Assembly (NCBI RefSeq): GCF_001758465.1
Contig: NZ_MJIC01000016.1
Location: forward strand, 62,001-126,000
DNA length: 64,000 nt
Source: Marisediminitalea lipolytica
GTDB lineage: Bacteria > Pseudomonadota > Gammaproteobacteria > Enterobacterales > Alteromonadaceae
Direction: 5' to 3'
Position 1 is the first letter of the stretch. Each line of letters opens with the position of its first letter. Shown in pieces: positions 43,431 to 52,774 of the stretch. The position numbers and the translations under genes are program-made. Below the pieces are notes generated by a model. That model worked only from the letters and a program-made list of their open reading frames with translations, did not search any database and was not told the origin of the DNA.

Positions 43431-45053
43431 CTAACGGCTCAATGCCGATACCACTGACATCACATTTTTTGACATCAGATTAATGGCTTCGCTAATACTG
43501 TTGCTCTGCGACAGCTGCTGGTAATTTTCAGCGGAGCGCATCACATTAGCAATGACGCCATCGAGCTGATGCTGGATCACACTTTGGTCGGTTGCAGCCC
43601 CCTCAAGGGCCGCCACAACACTCTGGGTTTCATCAATAAAACGGACCAGCTCATTAAGCAGGGCCAGTGCCTGCTGAGCACTTTTTGCATTTACGTCGGC
43701 CTGCAGCTGGCCACTTTCCATGGCGGCCACCGCTTTACTGGAATCAGCTTCAAAGGCACTGAGGATGGCGTTAATTTCCTGGGTTGATTGTTGAGTTTTG
43801 GCAGCCAGGGCGCGCACTTCGTCTGCAACAACCGCAAAGCCGCGGCCATGCTCTCCCGCGCGCGCCGCCTCTATGGCCGCGTTCAGAGCCAGCAAATTGG
43901 TTTGGTCGGCAATCTCATTAATCACATTCACTACGGTAAGAATACTGGTACTTCTTGCCTGTAGTTCATTCACAATCTGGCTTGCCGACGACACGGTACT
44001 GGCCAGTTCAGCAAAGCCTTTATTTGCCGCATCAAATGTGGCGTAACATTCCTGAACCTGCTGCTGAGAATGGCCCGATGCCACCGCTACCTGGCTGGTG
44101 ATCGCACCAAGGCTTTTAACGATTTCGTCCAGTTTCTCGTTAGCCTGAGCCAAGGAATCCGAAGACTGACGCTGCTCAGACGCACCATTAGCAATCCCCG
44201 CTCCAACGTCTTCCAGAAGATCGTGAGAGCGCCCTATTTGTTGTTGAGCGTCAGATAAAATAGTTACCGTGTCCTGTAGTTTGGTTTGCAAATGGCGTGT
44301 GGCGCTGGCAACCAGCCCTAACTCATGCTCACTGCGATAAGTCAGCTGGTAGTCATATTCTTTTTGTTCCATTTGCTGTAAACACGTGGCAATTTCACGA
44401 GTTGGCTTGACGATATTACGGCGCAGATTAGTAATAAGATAGGCAATACACACACCACTTAAAATAAAGGACAAACCCATCACTACCCACAATAATTGCG
44501 AGGTTTCACTCATAACACTTTGCTTGGCCTGCTGCGTGGTCTGAGCAATATCATCGGCAGCAGATTGCAACAGTTCGGCGGGCTCCCGATCGATGCCTCT
44601 TACAAAGGTATCGCCGGTATGCGGATTATAACCCGCCGCCACAAATGCCTGATAACCTTCACGGTATTTCCTGCCCATCGTCTGGTGAGCAAGTAAGAAG
44701 CGCTCGATGGATGCCTTGGCACCGCTACTGAGTTCATCATTACCAACCAACTGACGCAGTATTTTCTGCACGTCGGTTTCTCTGTCCTGAAAACGGGCCC
44801 AGTACTTTTCCCGGTCTTTATCGACAGCACCGCGAAGCAGTACATTCTTCCATTCCTGAACCTGGGTTTTAAATTGAGTTAATGCATCTGACACCATCCG
44901 CTCCTGCACAACATGAGTCTGCTCTACGCGATCGATGCTGTTCATAAGCGAAAAGGCAATTGCCAGAGACCCGATATTCAGTAAAACCAAAACCGCAATA
45001 ATGGCCAGTACAGGTGTCATAATCAGGTGATTGATACTGGTGAAACGTATCAT
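43431..45053 (-). CDS. Methyl-accepting chemotaxis protein
   Basis: A 540-residue chemoreceptor. The first membrane helix is at about 10-35, followed by a periplasmic helical sensor (about 36-185), the second helix LLWVVMGLSFILSGVCIAYLI (near 190-210), a HAMP domain and the signalling domain. Its hairpin tip INEIADQTNLLALNAAIEAARAGEHGRGFAVVADEVR is near-invariant. The sensor looks like a four-helix bundle, so the ligand cannot be predicted. No che genes are nearby. Confidence 0.95.
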   Translation of the reverse strand: MIRFTSINHLIMTPVLAIIAVLVLLNIGSLAIAFSLMNSIDRVEQTHVVQERMVSDALTQFKTQVQEWKNVLLRGAVDKDREKYWARFQDRETDVQKILRQLVGNDELSSGAKASIERFLLAHQTMGRKYREGYQAFVAAGYNPHTGDTFVRGIDREPAELLQSAADDIAQTTQQAKQSVMSETSQLLWVVMGLSFILSGVCIAYLITNLRRNIVKPTREIATCLQQMEQKEYDYQLTYRSEHELGLVASATRHLQTKLQDTVTILSDAQQQIGRSHDLLEDVGAGIANGASEQRQSSDSLAQANEKLDEIVKSLGAITSQVAVASGHSQQQVQECYATFDAANKGFAELASTVSSASQIVNELQARSTSILTVVNVINEIADQTNLLALNAAIEAARAGEHGRGFAVVADEVRALAAKTQQSTQEINAILSAFEADSSKAVAAMESGQLQADVNAKSAQQALALLNELVRFIDETQSVVAALEGAATDQSVIQHQLDGVIANVMRSAENYQQLSQSNSISEAINLMSKNVMSVVSALSR

Positions 45054-45246
45054 AGCGGTCTCCGGGAAGCGGTAATTGAATGATTTCTTACACTTTCCCT
45101 GTGCATGGACTGATTATTACAGCGCGTTTATATGACAGTTGCGTGAAATCCTGAATGATAATCATCCAAATCTGCATTTTTCACACCATAGATGTTTAAA
45201 CCGGGAATAGAAATGCACGTCAGACGGCCCCGCCTGACGCTAAGAA

Positions 45247-46668
45247 TCAGCAGTTCAAATCAAGTTTAGACAACTCGTCTGCTACAGGGAAGCATGCACC
45301 AGTTGGTAAAGCATCGGGTTTGTATCTGGCTAAATCAGGGTCGTACAGGGCGTACTCCAGAAAGGCCGTTAGCTGATCAATCTCGAGTTCACTCAGGCCC
45401 AATGGAATGAATCGCGGATCCAATTGCGACGCGGGAATGACTTTCTGTGGCACGGCAGCATTTTTATAGGCCACAACATCCCGAATACTATTGAAGCTGG
45501 CCCCATGGCCAAATACGTTTGTATCGGCAAGGTTATATAGCTGAGGAACCTTAAATTTATAATCATCTGCCGATTCTCCCGTAAACCCCCCACGACCTTT
45601 TGCGTCTGCATCACCAACTGTTCCGGTAATTTGTGGATTATTCGGGTCAAAATCGGCAAAACCAATTGCCATGAACATTTCACTTTCAGTAGCTTCAGCA
45701 GAAGAACTCAATCCCGGACCGGTATGACAACTGACACATTTCGCTTTGCCAAAAAATAGGGTTGCACCAAGGATCTCAGACTCAGTCATCACTAGTGACT
45801 CACCTTTAAGCCATCGCTGAAAAGGCGCCTGATTAGCCAGCACTGTTCGTTCATATGCCGCTATAGCTTTGCCCGCATCGGCAACGATATCGGTACTTCC
45901 TTCAGGAAAGGCCAGTTCAAACAACAGCGCATATTCATCGTTAGTTTGAAGCACCGAACCTTCATCAGTTTTCAGCCGATGTACTTTGGTACCGGCGATT
46001 GCCTGGGTTTCCAATCCGGATAACTGTCGAAGATTTTCGTGCTTGGGGGTTCCTTCCGGCGCTAACACCTGTTCATCCAATCCACGATTAACTGAACCTG
46101 ATTGAGCATTACCAAACTGACCATTCCATAACATTACGTCCTGATAGGCCGTATTTAAAATTGAGGGGGATGCTAATGGCTGAACGTCAGGAATAAGATC
46201 AGAATCCATCGATGCTTTATCAAACCCCACGGCAAAAGTACGCATCTCTCCTTTCACACCAAAACCTTCACCGCCTTCACCGATCCCCTGGGGCAAACCA
46301 GATTTAAATCCTGCGTCGGCATGATGACAACTGGCACAGGACCAGGTTCCGGTTTGCTGACTGTTGACCCCCTGTGTTGCCAGTGCCGTTTCATGAAAAA
46401 GCATTTTACCCAAATGCACTTTTTCGGCCGTCAGCGGATTATTAACATCCTGGGGAATAAGCCTGAAAGCATCACTTTCGGGCAGCACAAACGCACTGAG
46501 ACCTTGCGGATGGCTCTCATTGATGGCACTGACTAACGCCTCTTCCGGCGATGGCGTGGCAGGCTCGATTACCGTACTGTCTTTGTCATACAGACAACCT
46601 GAAAGTAAGGAGAGGCAAAGTCCGCTAATCGCGAACTCGCGAAAAGGTTTCGATGGTACGGATTTCAT
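45247..46668 (-). CDS. Di-haem lipoprotein of the cytochrome c peroxidase / MauG family
   Basis: A 473-residue protein with a lipoprotein signal (FAISGLCLSLLSGC, Cys25) and two CxxCH haem-c sites, CASCHH near 111 and CVSCHTG near 315. The body matches the CCP/MauG fold, with LGKMLFHETAL, SPSILNTAYQDVMLWNGQFG and KVPQLYNLADTNVFGHGASF. Classical peroxidases are soluble; this one is probably anchored to the outer membrane facing the periplasm. The longer N-terminus and the Cys-x-Val tail (TGACFPVADELSKLDLNC) are unusual. It could be a peroxidase or a MauG-like oxidase. No partner cytochrome is adjacent. Confidence 0.85.
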   Translation of the reverse strand: MKSVPSKPFREFAISGLCLSLLSGCLYDKDSTVIEPATPSPEEALVSAINESHPQGLSAFVLPESDAFRLIPQDVNNPLTAEKVHLGKMLFHETALATQGVNSQQTGTWSCASCHHADAGFKSGLPQGIGEGGEGFGVKGEMRTFAVGFDKASMDSDLIPDVQPLASPSILNTAYQDVMLWNGQFGNAQSGSVNRGLDEQVLAPEGTPKHENLRQLSGLETQAIAGTKVHRLKTDEGSVLQTNDEYALLFELAFPEGSTDIVADAGKAIAAYERTVLANQAPFQRWLKGESLVMTESEILGATLFFGKAKCVSCHTGPGLSSSAEATESEMFMAIGFADFDPNNPQITGTVGDADAKGRGGFTGESADDYKFKVPQLYNLADTNVFGHGASFNSIRDVVAYKNAAVPQKVIPASQLDPRFIPLGLSELEIDQLTAFLEYALYDPDLARYKPDALPTGACFPVADELSKLDLNC

Positions 46669-46930
46669 TTTAACGCTTCCATGTTAAGGAATTTAGCACA
46701 ACTTCATCCGCCTGCACTGTATTGTGTATTTCGCAGGGAAACGATGTTTTCAGGCATACAAAGGTATAGACCGGGCTTAGTGAAGGTGTTTAATTTGTAG
46801 CGTTTGCTCCCAACCTCCGCCACATAAAGTTTAGTCGATATTTATCAGGAAACATAAAACTATAGTACTAATTCTATATCTGTTTTGACTTTACTACGCT
46901 TTTACTATTTCACAACACGGAGATCTGACA
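46669..46930. other. Intergenic region upstream of the di-haem gene
   Basis: Together with the guaA terminator this is a 331-bp gap. It is AT-rich, especially 46850-46910, and must hold the promoter of the minus-strand di-haem gene, but no strong -35/-10 pair or small frame stands out. Confidence 0.5.
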
Positions 46931-46966
46931 TCAAAAACAAGAAAGCCTTGCAATCGCAAGGCTTTC
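46931..46966 (-). terminator. guaA intrinsic terminator
   Basis: GAAAGCCTTGC and GCAAGGCTTTC form an 11-bp perfect stem around AATC. On the minus strand it is followed by TTGTTTTTGA. Confidence 0.85.
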
Positions 46967-46999
46967 GAAGTCAGCTGAAACTCAGTCCAGAAACGACTG

Positions 47000-48577
47000 C
47001 TATTCCCACTCTATAGTAGCCGGTGGCTTACCGGAGATGTCGTACACTACGCGGGAAATGCCATCGATTTCGTTGATAATGCGATTAGATACTTTCCCTA
47101 AGAAATCATACGGCAGGTGCGCCCAGTGAGCGGTCATAAAGTCGATGGTTTCTACTGCTCGCAATGAAACTACCCAGTCGTACTTACGGGCATCGCCCAT
47201 TACGCCTACCGATTTAACTGGCAGGAATACCGTAAATGCCTGACTTACCTTGTGGTACAGCTCTGCGTTATGTAGTTCTTCAATAAAGATAGCGTCGGCG
47301 CGGCGTAGCAGATCGCAGTATTCTTTCTTGATTTCGCCTAATACCCGAACACCTAAACCCGGACCAGGGAATGGGTGGCGATACAACATGTCGTAAGGCA
47401 GACCCAGTTCCAGACCAATCTTACGCACTTCGTCTTTGAACAACTCACGCAGCGGTTCAACCAGACCCAGTTTCATATCCTCAGGCAGGCCGCCTACATT
47501 GTGGTGAGATTTAATCACATGGGCTTTACCAGTAGCAGAACCAGCTGATTCAATGACATCCGGGTAAATGGTGCCCTGCGCTAACCATTTAGCATTAACC
47601 CGCTTACCGGCTTCTTCATCAAAAACCGCAACGAATTCGTTACCGATAGCTTTACGCTTAAGCTCAGGATCTTCAATTCCGTTAAGGCGGGCCAGGAAGC
47701 GCTCTTCTGCGTCAACCTTGATAATATTAAGGCCAAAGTGATCGCCAAACATATCCATTACCTGCTGGCCTTCGTTTAAGCGCAGCAAGCCGTTATCAAC
47801 GAATACGCAGGTTAGCTTATCACCGATTGCGCGGTGAATAAGCATGGCAACAACAGAGGAATCAACACCGCCGGAAAGCCCCAGAATCACCTCATCGTCA
47901 CCCACTTTCTCTTTAATGCGAGCAATGGCGTCTTCGATAATCGCGTCTGGCGTCCACAGCTTTTCACAGCCGCAGATATCCATAACAAAGTGCGACAGTA
48001 AGCGCATGCCCTGACGGGTATGGGTCACTTCCGGGTGGAACTGTACACCGTAAAATTTCTTCTCGGTATTCACCATAGCTGCATGAGGGCATGAAGGCGT
48101 TAAGGCAACGGTTTCGAAACCTTCAGGGATGGCGATAACTTTATCACCGTGGCTCATCCAAACATCCAGTAAGGCATTCCCCTCGGCGCTGATGGCATCT
48201 TCGATATTGGCCAGCAGGTCATTCGCTTTAACCACTTCTACCTGGGCATAACCAAACTCACGCTTGTCGGAACCCTGAACTTTACCGCCAAGCTGCTCGG
48301 CCATGGTTTGCATGCCGTAACAAACGCCCAGTACCGGCACACCGGCATTAAATACATATTCAGGCGCTCGGGGGGAGTTTTCTTCGGTTACCGACTCAGG
48401 TCCACCCGACAAAATAATCCCCTGTGGGTTAAACGACTTAATCTGTTCTTCTGTGACATCCCATGCCCAGAGTTCACAATATACGCCGAGTTCACGTACG
48501 CGACGTGCAATAAGCTGAGTATACTGAGAGCCAAAATCCAAAATGAGTATGCGATGATCATGGATGTTTTGTGTCAT
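47000..48577 (-). CDS. guaA: GMP synthase (glutamine-hydrolysing)
   Basis: GuaA converts XMP to GMP using glutamine and ATP. The 525-residue protein has an N-terminal class I amidotransferase domain with nucleophile Cys in LGVCYGMQTMAEQLGG and the His/Glu pair in QFHPEVTHT. The ATP-pyrophosphatase domain shows the P loop GLSGGVDSSVVA. The C-terminal dimerisation domain ends with KPPATIEWE. It follows guaB by 76 bp, which include a hairpin, so it forms the usual guaBA operon. Confidence 0.98.
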   Translation of the reverse strand: MTQNIHDHRILILDFGSQYTQLIARRVRELGVYCELWAWDVTEEQIKSFNPQGIILSGGPESVTEENSPRAPEYVFNAGVPVLGVCYGMQTMAEQLGGKVQGSDKREFGYAQVEVVKANDLLANIEDAISAEGNALLDVWMSHGDKVIAIPEGFETVALTPSCPHAAMVNTEKKFYGVQFHPEVTHTRQGMRLLSHFVMDICGCEKLWTPDAIIEDAIARIKEKVGDDEVILGLSGGVDSSVVAMLIHRAIGDKLTCVFVDNGLLRLNEGQQVMDMFGDHFGLNIIKVDAEERFLARLNGIEDPELKRKAIGNEFVAVFDEEAGKRVNAKWLAQGTIYPDVIESAGSATGKAHVIKSHHNVGGLPEDMKLGLVEPLRELFKDEVRKIGLELGLPYDMLYRHPFPGPGLGVRVLGEIKKEYCDLLRRADAIFIEELHNAELYHKVSQAFTVFLPVKSVGVMGDARKYDWVVSLRAVETIDFMTAHWAHLPYDFLGKVSNRIINEIDGISRVVYDISGKPPATIEWE

Positions 48578-48604
48578 GGTGTTCGCCTTTAAATAGAAAA
48601 CAAG

Positions 48605-48626
48605 CAGGCTGGTAAAAACCAGCCTG
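48605..48626 (-). terminator. Hairpin between guaB and guaA
   Basis: CAGGCTGG and CCAGCCTG form an 8-bp stem around TAAAAA. On the minus strand it is followed by CTTGTTTTCT. It could attenuate or process the guaBA transcript. Confidence 0.5.
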
Positions 48627-48653
48627 ATAAATCAATTATTGTTCAGGGTTAGT

Positions 48654-50123
48654 TTAACCTAAACGGTAGTTTGGTGCTTCTTTGGTAATGCTTACGTCGT
48701 GTACGTGCGACTCACCCATACCCGCTGCGGTTACCCGAACAAATTGCGGCTTGGTATTAAGCTCTTCAATAGTGGCACAACCGGTTAAGCCCATAGCAGA
48801 ACGCAGGCCGCCCATTTGCTGGTGAATGATGGTGGCAATCGGGCCTTTATAAGCCACACGACCTTCAATCCCTTCCGGCACCAGTTTTTCAGCGTTATCG
48901 CTTTCCTGGAAGTAACGGTCCGAAGAACCATTGCGCTGATTCATGGCGCCTAACGAGCCCATGCCACGGTAAGACTTGTAGTAACGGCCCTGATACAGTT
49001 CAACTTCGCCCGGTGCTTCTTCGGTACCGGCCAGCATCGAACCCACCATTACACAGCTTGCGCCGGCAACCAGGGCTTTGGCAATGTCACCAGAGAAGCG
49101 AATACCGCCGTCAGCGATAACCGGAATGTCGCGGCCTTTGAGTGCTTCTACCGCATCAGAAATCGCCGTAATTTGTGGTACGCCACAACCGGTAACAATA
49201 CGGGTAGTACAAATCGAGCCAGGGCCAATACCCACTTTAACCGCATCAGCACCCGCTTCGGCCAGTGCCAGTGCACCTTCTGCCGTAGCCACGTTACCAG
49301 CAATAATTTGCAGTTCAGGATAGGTTTCACGAACGGTTTTAACGCGATCGATAACGCCTTGAGAATGGCCATGTGAAGTATCGATCAGCAGCACATCTAC
49401 GCCGGCCTCTACCAGCAGAGCAATACGCTCATCGGTACCCGGACCAACGCCAACCGCTGCACCAACGCGTAAACGACCTAAAGAGTCTTTACAGGCATTT
49501 GGTTTGCTTTCTGCTTTCTGGAAATCTTTTACGGTAATCAGGCCAGACAGCTTGAAGCTATCATCGACCACCAGAATTTTCTCGATACGGTGTTCGTGCA
49601 TCAGTTCCAGTACTTCTTCTGAACTGGCGCCTGCTTTCACGGTAACCAGACGCTCTTTAGGCGTCATCACTTTACTTACCTGTAAATCCAGACGGTTTTC
49701 AAAACGCATGTCACGACCAGTGATAATACCAATCAGGTTATTATCTTTGTCAGTCACTGGAAAGCCCGAATAGCCCAGCTTTTTACTGAGGGCCAGCACG
49801 GTACCCAGATTATCTGTTTCAGAAACGGTAACGGGGTCTGATACCACGCCACTTTCGTATTTTTTTACTTCGCGAACGTGTTTTGCCTGTTCCTCTGGCG
49901 TCATATTTTTGTGAACAAAACCGATGCCGCCTTCCTGGGCTAATGCAATAGCTAAACGCGCTTCCGTTACAGTATCCATAGAAGCTGATACCATTGGGAT
50001 ATTCAGGGCGACCTTGCGGGTCAGCTTAGTTTGTAAGTTTGCTGTGTGCGGAAGTACGTTGGAGTGCGCAGGAACCAATAATACATCGTCAAAGGTTAGC
50101 GCTTCTTGAGCGATTCGTAGCAT
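48654..50123 (-). CDS. guaB: IMP dehydrogenase
   Basis: GuaB oxidises IMP to XMP with NAD, the committed step to GMP. The 489-residue barrel carries an inserted CBS pair (about 95-205), the catalytic Cys loop GPGSICTTRIVTGCGVP, the phosphate site GGIRFSGDI and the flap GYRGMGSLGAM. The N-terminus LRIAQEALTFDDVLLVPAHSNVLP is family-typical. A promoter lies 40-65 bp upstream, divergent from xseA. Confidence 0.98.
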   Translation of the reverse strand: MLRIAQEALTFDDVLLVPAHSNVLPHTANLQTKLTRKVALNIPMVSASMDTVTEARLAIALAQEGGIGFVHKNMTPEEQAKHVREVKKYESGVVSDPVTVSETDNLGTVLALSKKLGYSGFPVTDKDNNLIGIITGRDMRFENRLDLQVSKVMTPKERLVTVKAGASSEEVLELMHEHRIEKILVVDDSFKLSGLITVKDFQKAESKPNACKDSLGRLRVGAAVGVGPGTDERIALLVEAGVDVLLIDTSHGHSQGVIDRVKTVRETYPELQIIAGNVATAEGALALAEAGADAVKVGIGPGSICTTRIVTGCGVPQITAISDAVEALKGRDIPVIADGGIRFSGDIAKALVAGASCVMVGSMLAGTEEAPGEVELYQGRYYKSYRGMGSLGAMNQRNGSSDRYFQESDNAEKLVPEGIEGRVAYKGPIATIIHQQMGGLRSAMGLTGCATIEELNTKPQFVRVTAAGMGESHVHDVSITKEAPNYRLG

Positions 50124-50161
50124 GCAAAAACACCTGTAGATTGAGGTTTAATTGCGGCGCA

Positions 50162-50190
50162 ATTGTAGTGTTTTTTCACTTTCAGGTAAA
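50162..50190 (-). promoter_or_regulatory. guaB promoter
   Basis: On the minus strand TTTACC (50190-50185), 17 bp, TACAAT (50167-50162), followed by a GC-rich discriminator TGCGCCGC. The 102-bp region is shared with divergent xseA. Confidence 0.7.
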
Positions 50191-50225
50191 CTGTATTTGC
50201 ATTAAAGCTGAGGTTTTTTCATTCG

Positions 50226-51587
50226 ATGACAGTATTCTCTGCCCCGGACGGGCAAAAAGTTCACAGCGTAACAACATTAAACCGTTTAGCGCGTAACATT
50301 TTAACCAGTGAAATTGGTCTGGTCTGGTTGAGCGCCGAAATATCCAACCTGACCCGCGCTTCCTCCGGGCACTGGTATTTTACGTTAAAAGATAACAAAG
50401 CCCAGGTCAGAGCGGCTATGTTTCGCTCGGCTAATCGTGTGGTACGCAACCCGCCACGAGAAGGGGACAAGGTGCTGGTCAGAGCCAGCGTGGGAATTTA
50501 TGAGCCCCGTGGCGACTACCAGCTTGTGGTGGAAACCATGGAGCCCGAGGGTGAGGGCCAGCTAAAACTGGCATTCGAACAGCTAAAATACAAACTCCAG
50601 GCTGAAGGACTTTTTGATCCCGCCAGCAAAAAAACGCTGCCAGAGCATATCACCCGCATTGGCGTAATTACCTCCGCCCATGGCGCCGCCCTGCACGATG
50701 TATTAAGCGTGTTAAAACGCCGCAGTCCGGCAACCGAAGTCATTGTCTACCCTTCCATGGTTCAGGGTGAACAAGCCGCAGCCCAGCTGGCCCGGAATAT
50801 CTGGTTGGCAAACCAGCGCAATGAAGTGGATGTTATTCTGCTGACCCGCGGTGGCGGTTCAATGGAAGATCTGTGGTGTTTTAACAATGAATCACTAGCA
50901 CGTGAAATAGCGCGCTCACAACTACCACTGGTAAGTGCAGTAGGACACGAAGTAGACGTAACCATTGCCGATTTTGTGGCTGATTTACGTGCGCCAACGC
51001 CCTCGGCGGCTGCCGAACTGCTGTCTATGGATCAGCGGGAAACGCAACAACGCATCGCGCAACTGCAAAATCACCTTACCCGGGCTTTCAGAAGCAGCTT
51101 GCAAAGCCGCTCTCATACCCTTGCGGTTCTGAGTCAGCGCCTTAAGACGCGTCATCCTGAGGTCATGCTTCAACAACAAAGTCAGCGGGTAGATCAGCTT
51201 ACACAAAGAATGATCAACCGCTTTACCCAGCGAATCGCCCTCCTGCAAGGGCGTAACCAACGTTTAGAAAGTCGTCTGGCGCGCCAGCATCCATCAATTA
51301 AACTCGACAAGATCAAAGCCCAACGGCTGTTTTTAACCAGACAACTTCAGACAATGATGTATCAGCGACTAGAGACGGACAAACGCAAGCTTGCTACACT
51401 TGCGCACCTGTTGCAGTCTGTCAGTCCACTGGCCACAATGGCTCGAGGTTATTCAGCTACCCTGAAAGGGCAGCAGGCCATTACCAGTATTACCGCGGTG
51501 AACGAAAAGGATGAGATTGTCAGCCGGGTAACTGATGGTGAAATTATCAGTGTGGTAAAGGCTGTCAGAGCCAAACCCACGATTTAA
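50226..51587 (+). CDS. xseA: Exodeoxyribonuclease VII large subunit
   Basis: XseA with XseB degrades single-stranded DNA in both directions. The 453-residue protein has the N-terminal OB fold (VWLSAEISNLTRASSGHWYFTLKD) and the catalytic domain with RIGVITSAHGAALHDVLSVLKRR, LTRGGGSMEDLWCFNNE and SAVGHEVDVTIADFVADLRAPTPSAAAEL. A long coiled coil (about 270-400) and a final short domain with LARGYS-like MARGYSAT complete it. It is divergent from guaB, as in E. coli. Confidence 0.97.
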   Translation: MTVFSAPDGQKVHSVTTLNRLARNILTSEIGLVWLSAEISNLTRASSGHWYFTLKDNKAQVRAAMFRSANRVVRNPPREGDKVLVRASVGIYEPRGDYQLVVETMEPEGEGQLKLAFEQLKYKLQAEGLFDPASKKTLPEHITRIGVITSAHGAALHDVLSVLKRRSPATEVIVYPSMVQGEQAAAQLARNIWLANQRNEVDVILLTRGGGSMEDLWCFNNESLAREIARSQLPLVSAVGHEVDVTIADFVADLRAPTPSAAAELLSMDQRETQQRIAQLQNHLTRAFRSSLQSRSHTLAVLSQRLKTRHPEVMLQQQSQRVDQLTQRMINRFTQRIALLQGRNQRLESRLARQHPSIKLDKIKAQRLFLTRQLQTMMYQRLETDKRKLATLAHLLQSVSPLATMARGYSATLKGQQAITSITAVNEKDEIVSRVTDGEIISVVKAVRAKPTI

Positions 51588-51644
51588 GCTAAATTACAGA
51601 CCCGCCACTCAAGTGGCGCTGGCACTCGTTAAAGGTAATGTTGT

Positions 51645-52718
51645 TTGAATAATGGTTGGCGGCACCTATTTGCGGTGCCCGTATTACTTATGCTGACAGG
51701 TTGTGGCGCGAGCTCCCCTACGCCACCGGAGCAACCGCAGCTCAGTGCACCGGTTAATCTCCCTTTTGACCTTGCGGTAAACGTATTTTCGTCCTATCTC
51801 AGTCAAACTGCCGAGCAAGCGTGCTTTGCTGCGTCTTCTCAGGGCCAATGTCGCAACGATGGTATCGCGTCAAACGAATTTCTTGCCGGCCTCGAGCAGC
51901 TGTCGCTATTCAGAGAACTTAGTCCGTCTGTGAGTCGGCATGACTACGAGTTGCTCATAGCCAACCAGTTAACCGAAACACCAGCCACGCAGCAAGGTAG
52001 TACTAAAGATCAGCCATTACAGAGCTTTAGTGAGTTTTCCGTTGAGTGGCGCGGCGTGCAACTGGATAGTTTTCTGGTCCATTACTGGCATCAGGATAAA
52101 GTCACACCTCAGGATATCCAACAAATCATTCTGCGTTGGGCCGCCCATGCAGAGCAACAGCACCTTTTTACAACCCCCTATCTTTATAAGGCTATGGGGG
52201 CCAGCGATTACTCAGGTCAGCTGGTACTGCCTCAGACACTGGGAAAATTCCGGCTCAGCCAGCAATACCTCTATCCCGATCCGTTTAAAGGGGTTCTGGC
52301 GCGCTACCTGCACCCGGAATTTACTGATGCCATTGTTGATATTGCTGTTTACCCTGTTTTGGCCCCGCTCACTCATAACAGTGCGCAACAGGTTATCCAT
52401 GAACTGGAAGATGCGGTAGAACAGGCTAAAACGATCGCCGCAGAGCGAGCGATGAATATTGATATCAAAAAGCATCAGCATCCGATCAGTGATGATACAG
52501 GCAATATTCATGGCATGATGTCAGAACTCGCTGCGGAAGGTGATGACAGTGAAGCCTTGTATGCCAGTATTTATTTGTTCAGGCTTGAGGACAAGTTTGT
52601 TAAATTCAGCACCACCTTTCCTTCCCGGATTGGCGATCCTCTGGTCATTCAGGCCCTGCGTGAACTTACCGTACCAGGTGAATCAGCCCTTATGAAAGAA
52701 CTACGTCAGGCGCTCTGA
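51645..52718 (+). CDS. Uncharacterised lipoprotein (TTG start)
   Basis: A 357-residue protein with a lipoprotein signal peptide (LFAVPVLLMLTGCGASS; lipobox LTGC). A Pro-rich linker follows, then a mixed domain with two cysteines (EQACFAASSQGQC). No ATG fits; TTG 51645 is preceded by AAAGG nine nt upstream, so it is the likely start. The family is not recognised. It lies 57 bp after xseA on the same strand and converges on der. Confidence 0.7.
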   Translation: MNNGWRHLFAVPVLLMLTGCGASSPTPPEQPQLSAPVNLPFDLAVNVFSSYLSQTAEQACFAASSQGQCRNDGIASNEFLAGLEQLSLFRELSPSVSRHDYELLIANQLTETPATQQGSTKDQPLQSFSEFSVEWRGVQLDSFLVHYWHQDKVTPQDIQQIILRWAAHAEQQHLFTTPYLYKAMGASDYSGQLVLPQTLGKFRLSQQYLYPDPFKGVLARYLHPEFTDAIVDIAVYPVLAPLTHNSAQQVIHELEDAVEQAKTIAAERAMNIDIKKHQHPISDDTGNIHGMMSELAAEGDDSEALYASIYLFRLEDKFVKFSTTFPSRIGDPLVIQALRELTVPGESALMKELRQAL

Positions 52719-52742
52719 AATCAGTCCTTAAATAGCCTGATA

Positions 52743-52772
52743 AAAAAAGCCCCGTTTGAAAACAGGGCCTTT
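52743..52772 (-). terminator. der terminator
   Basis: AAAGCCC and GGGCCTTT form a stem with one bulged base. On the minus strand it is followed by a run of seven T. It probably serves der; on the plus strand it may also stop the lipoprotein transcript. Confidence 0.7.
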
Positions 52773-52774
52773 GG

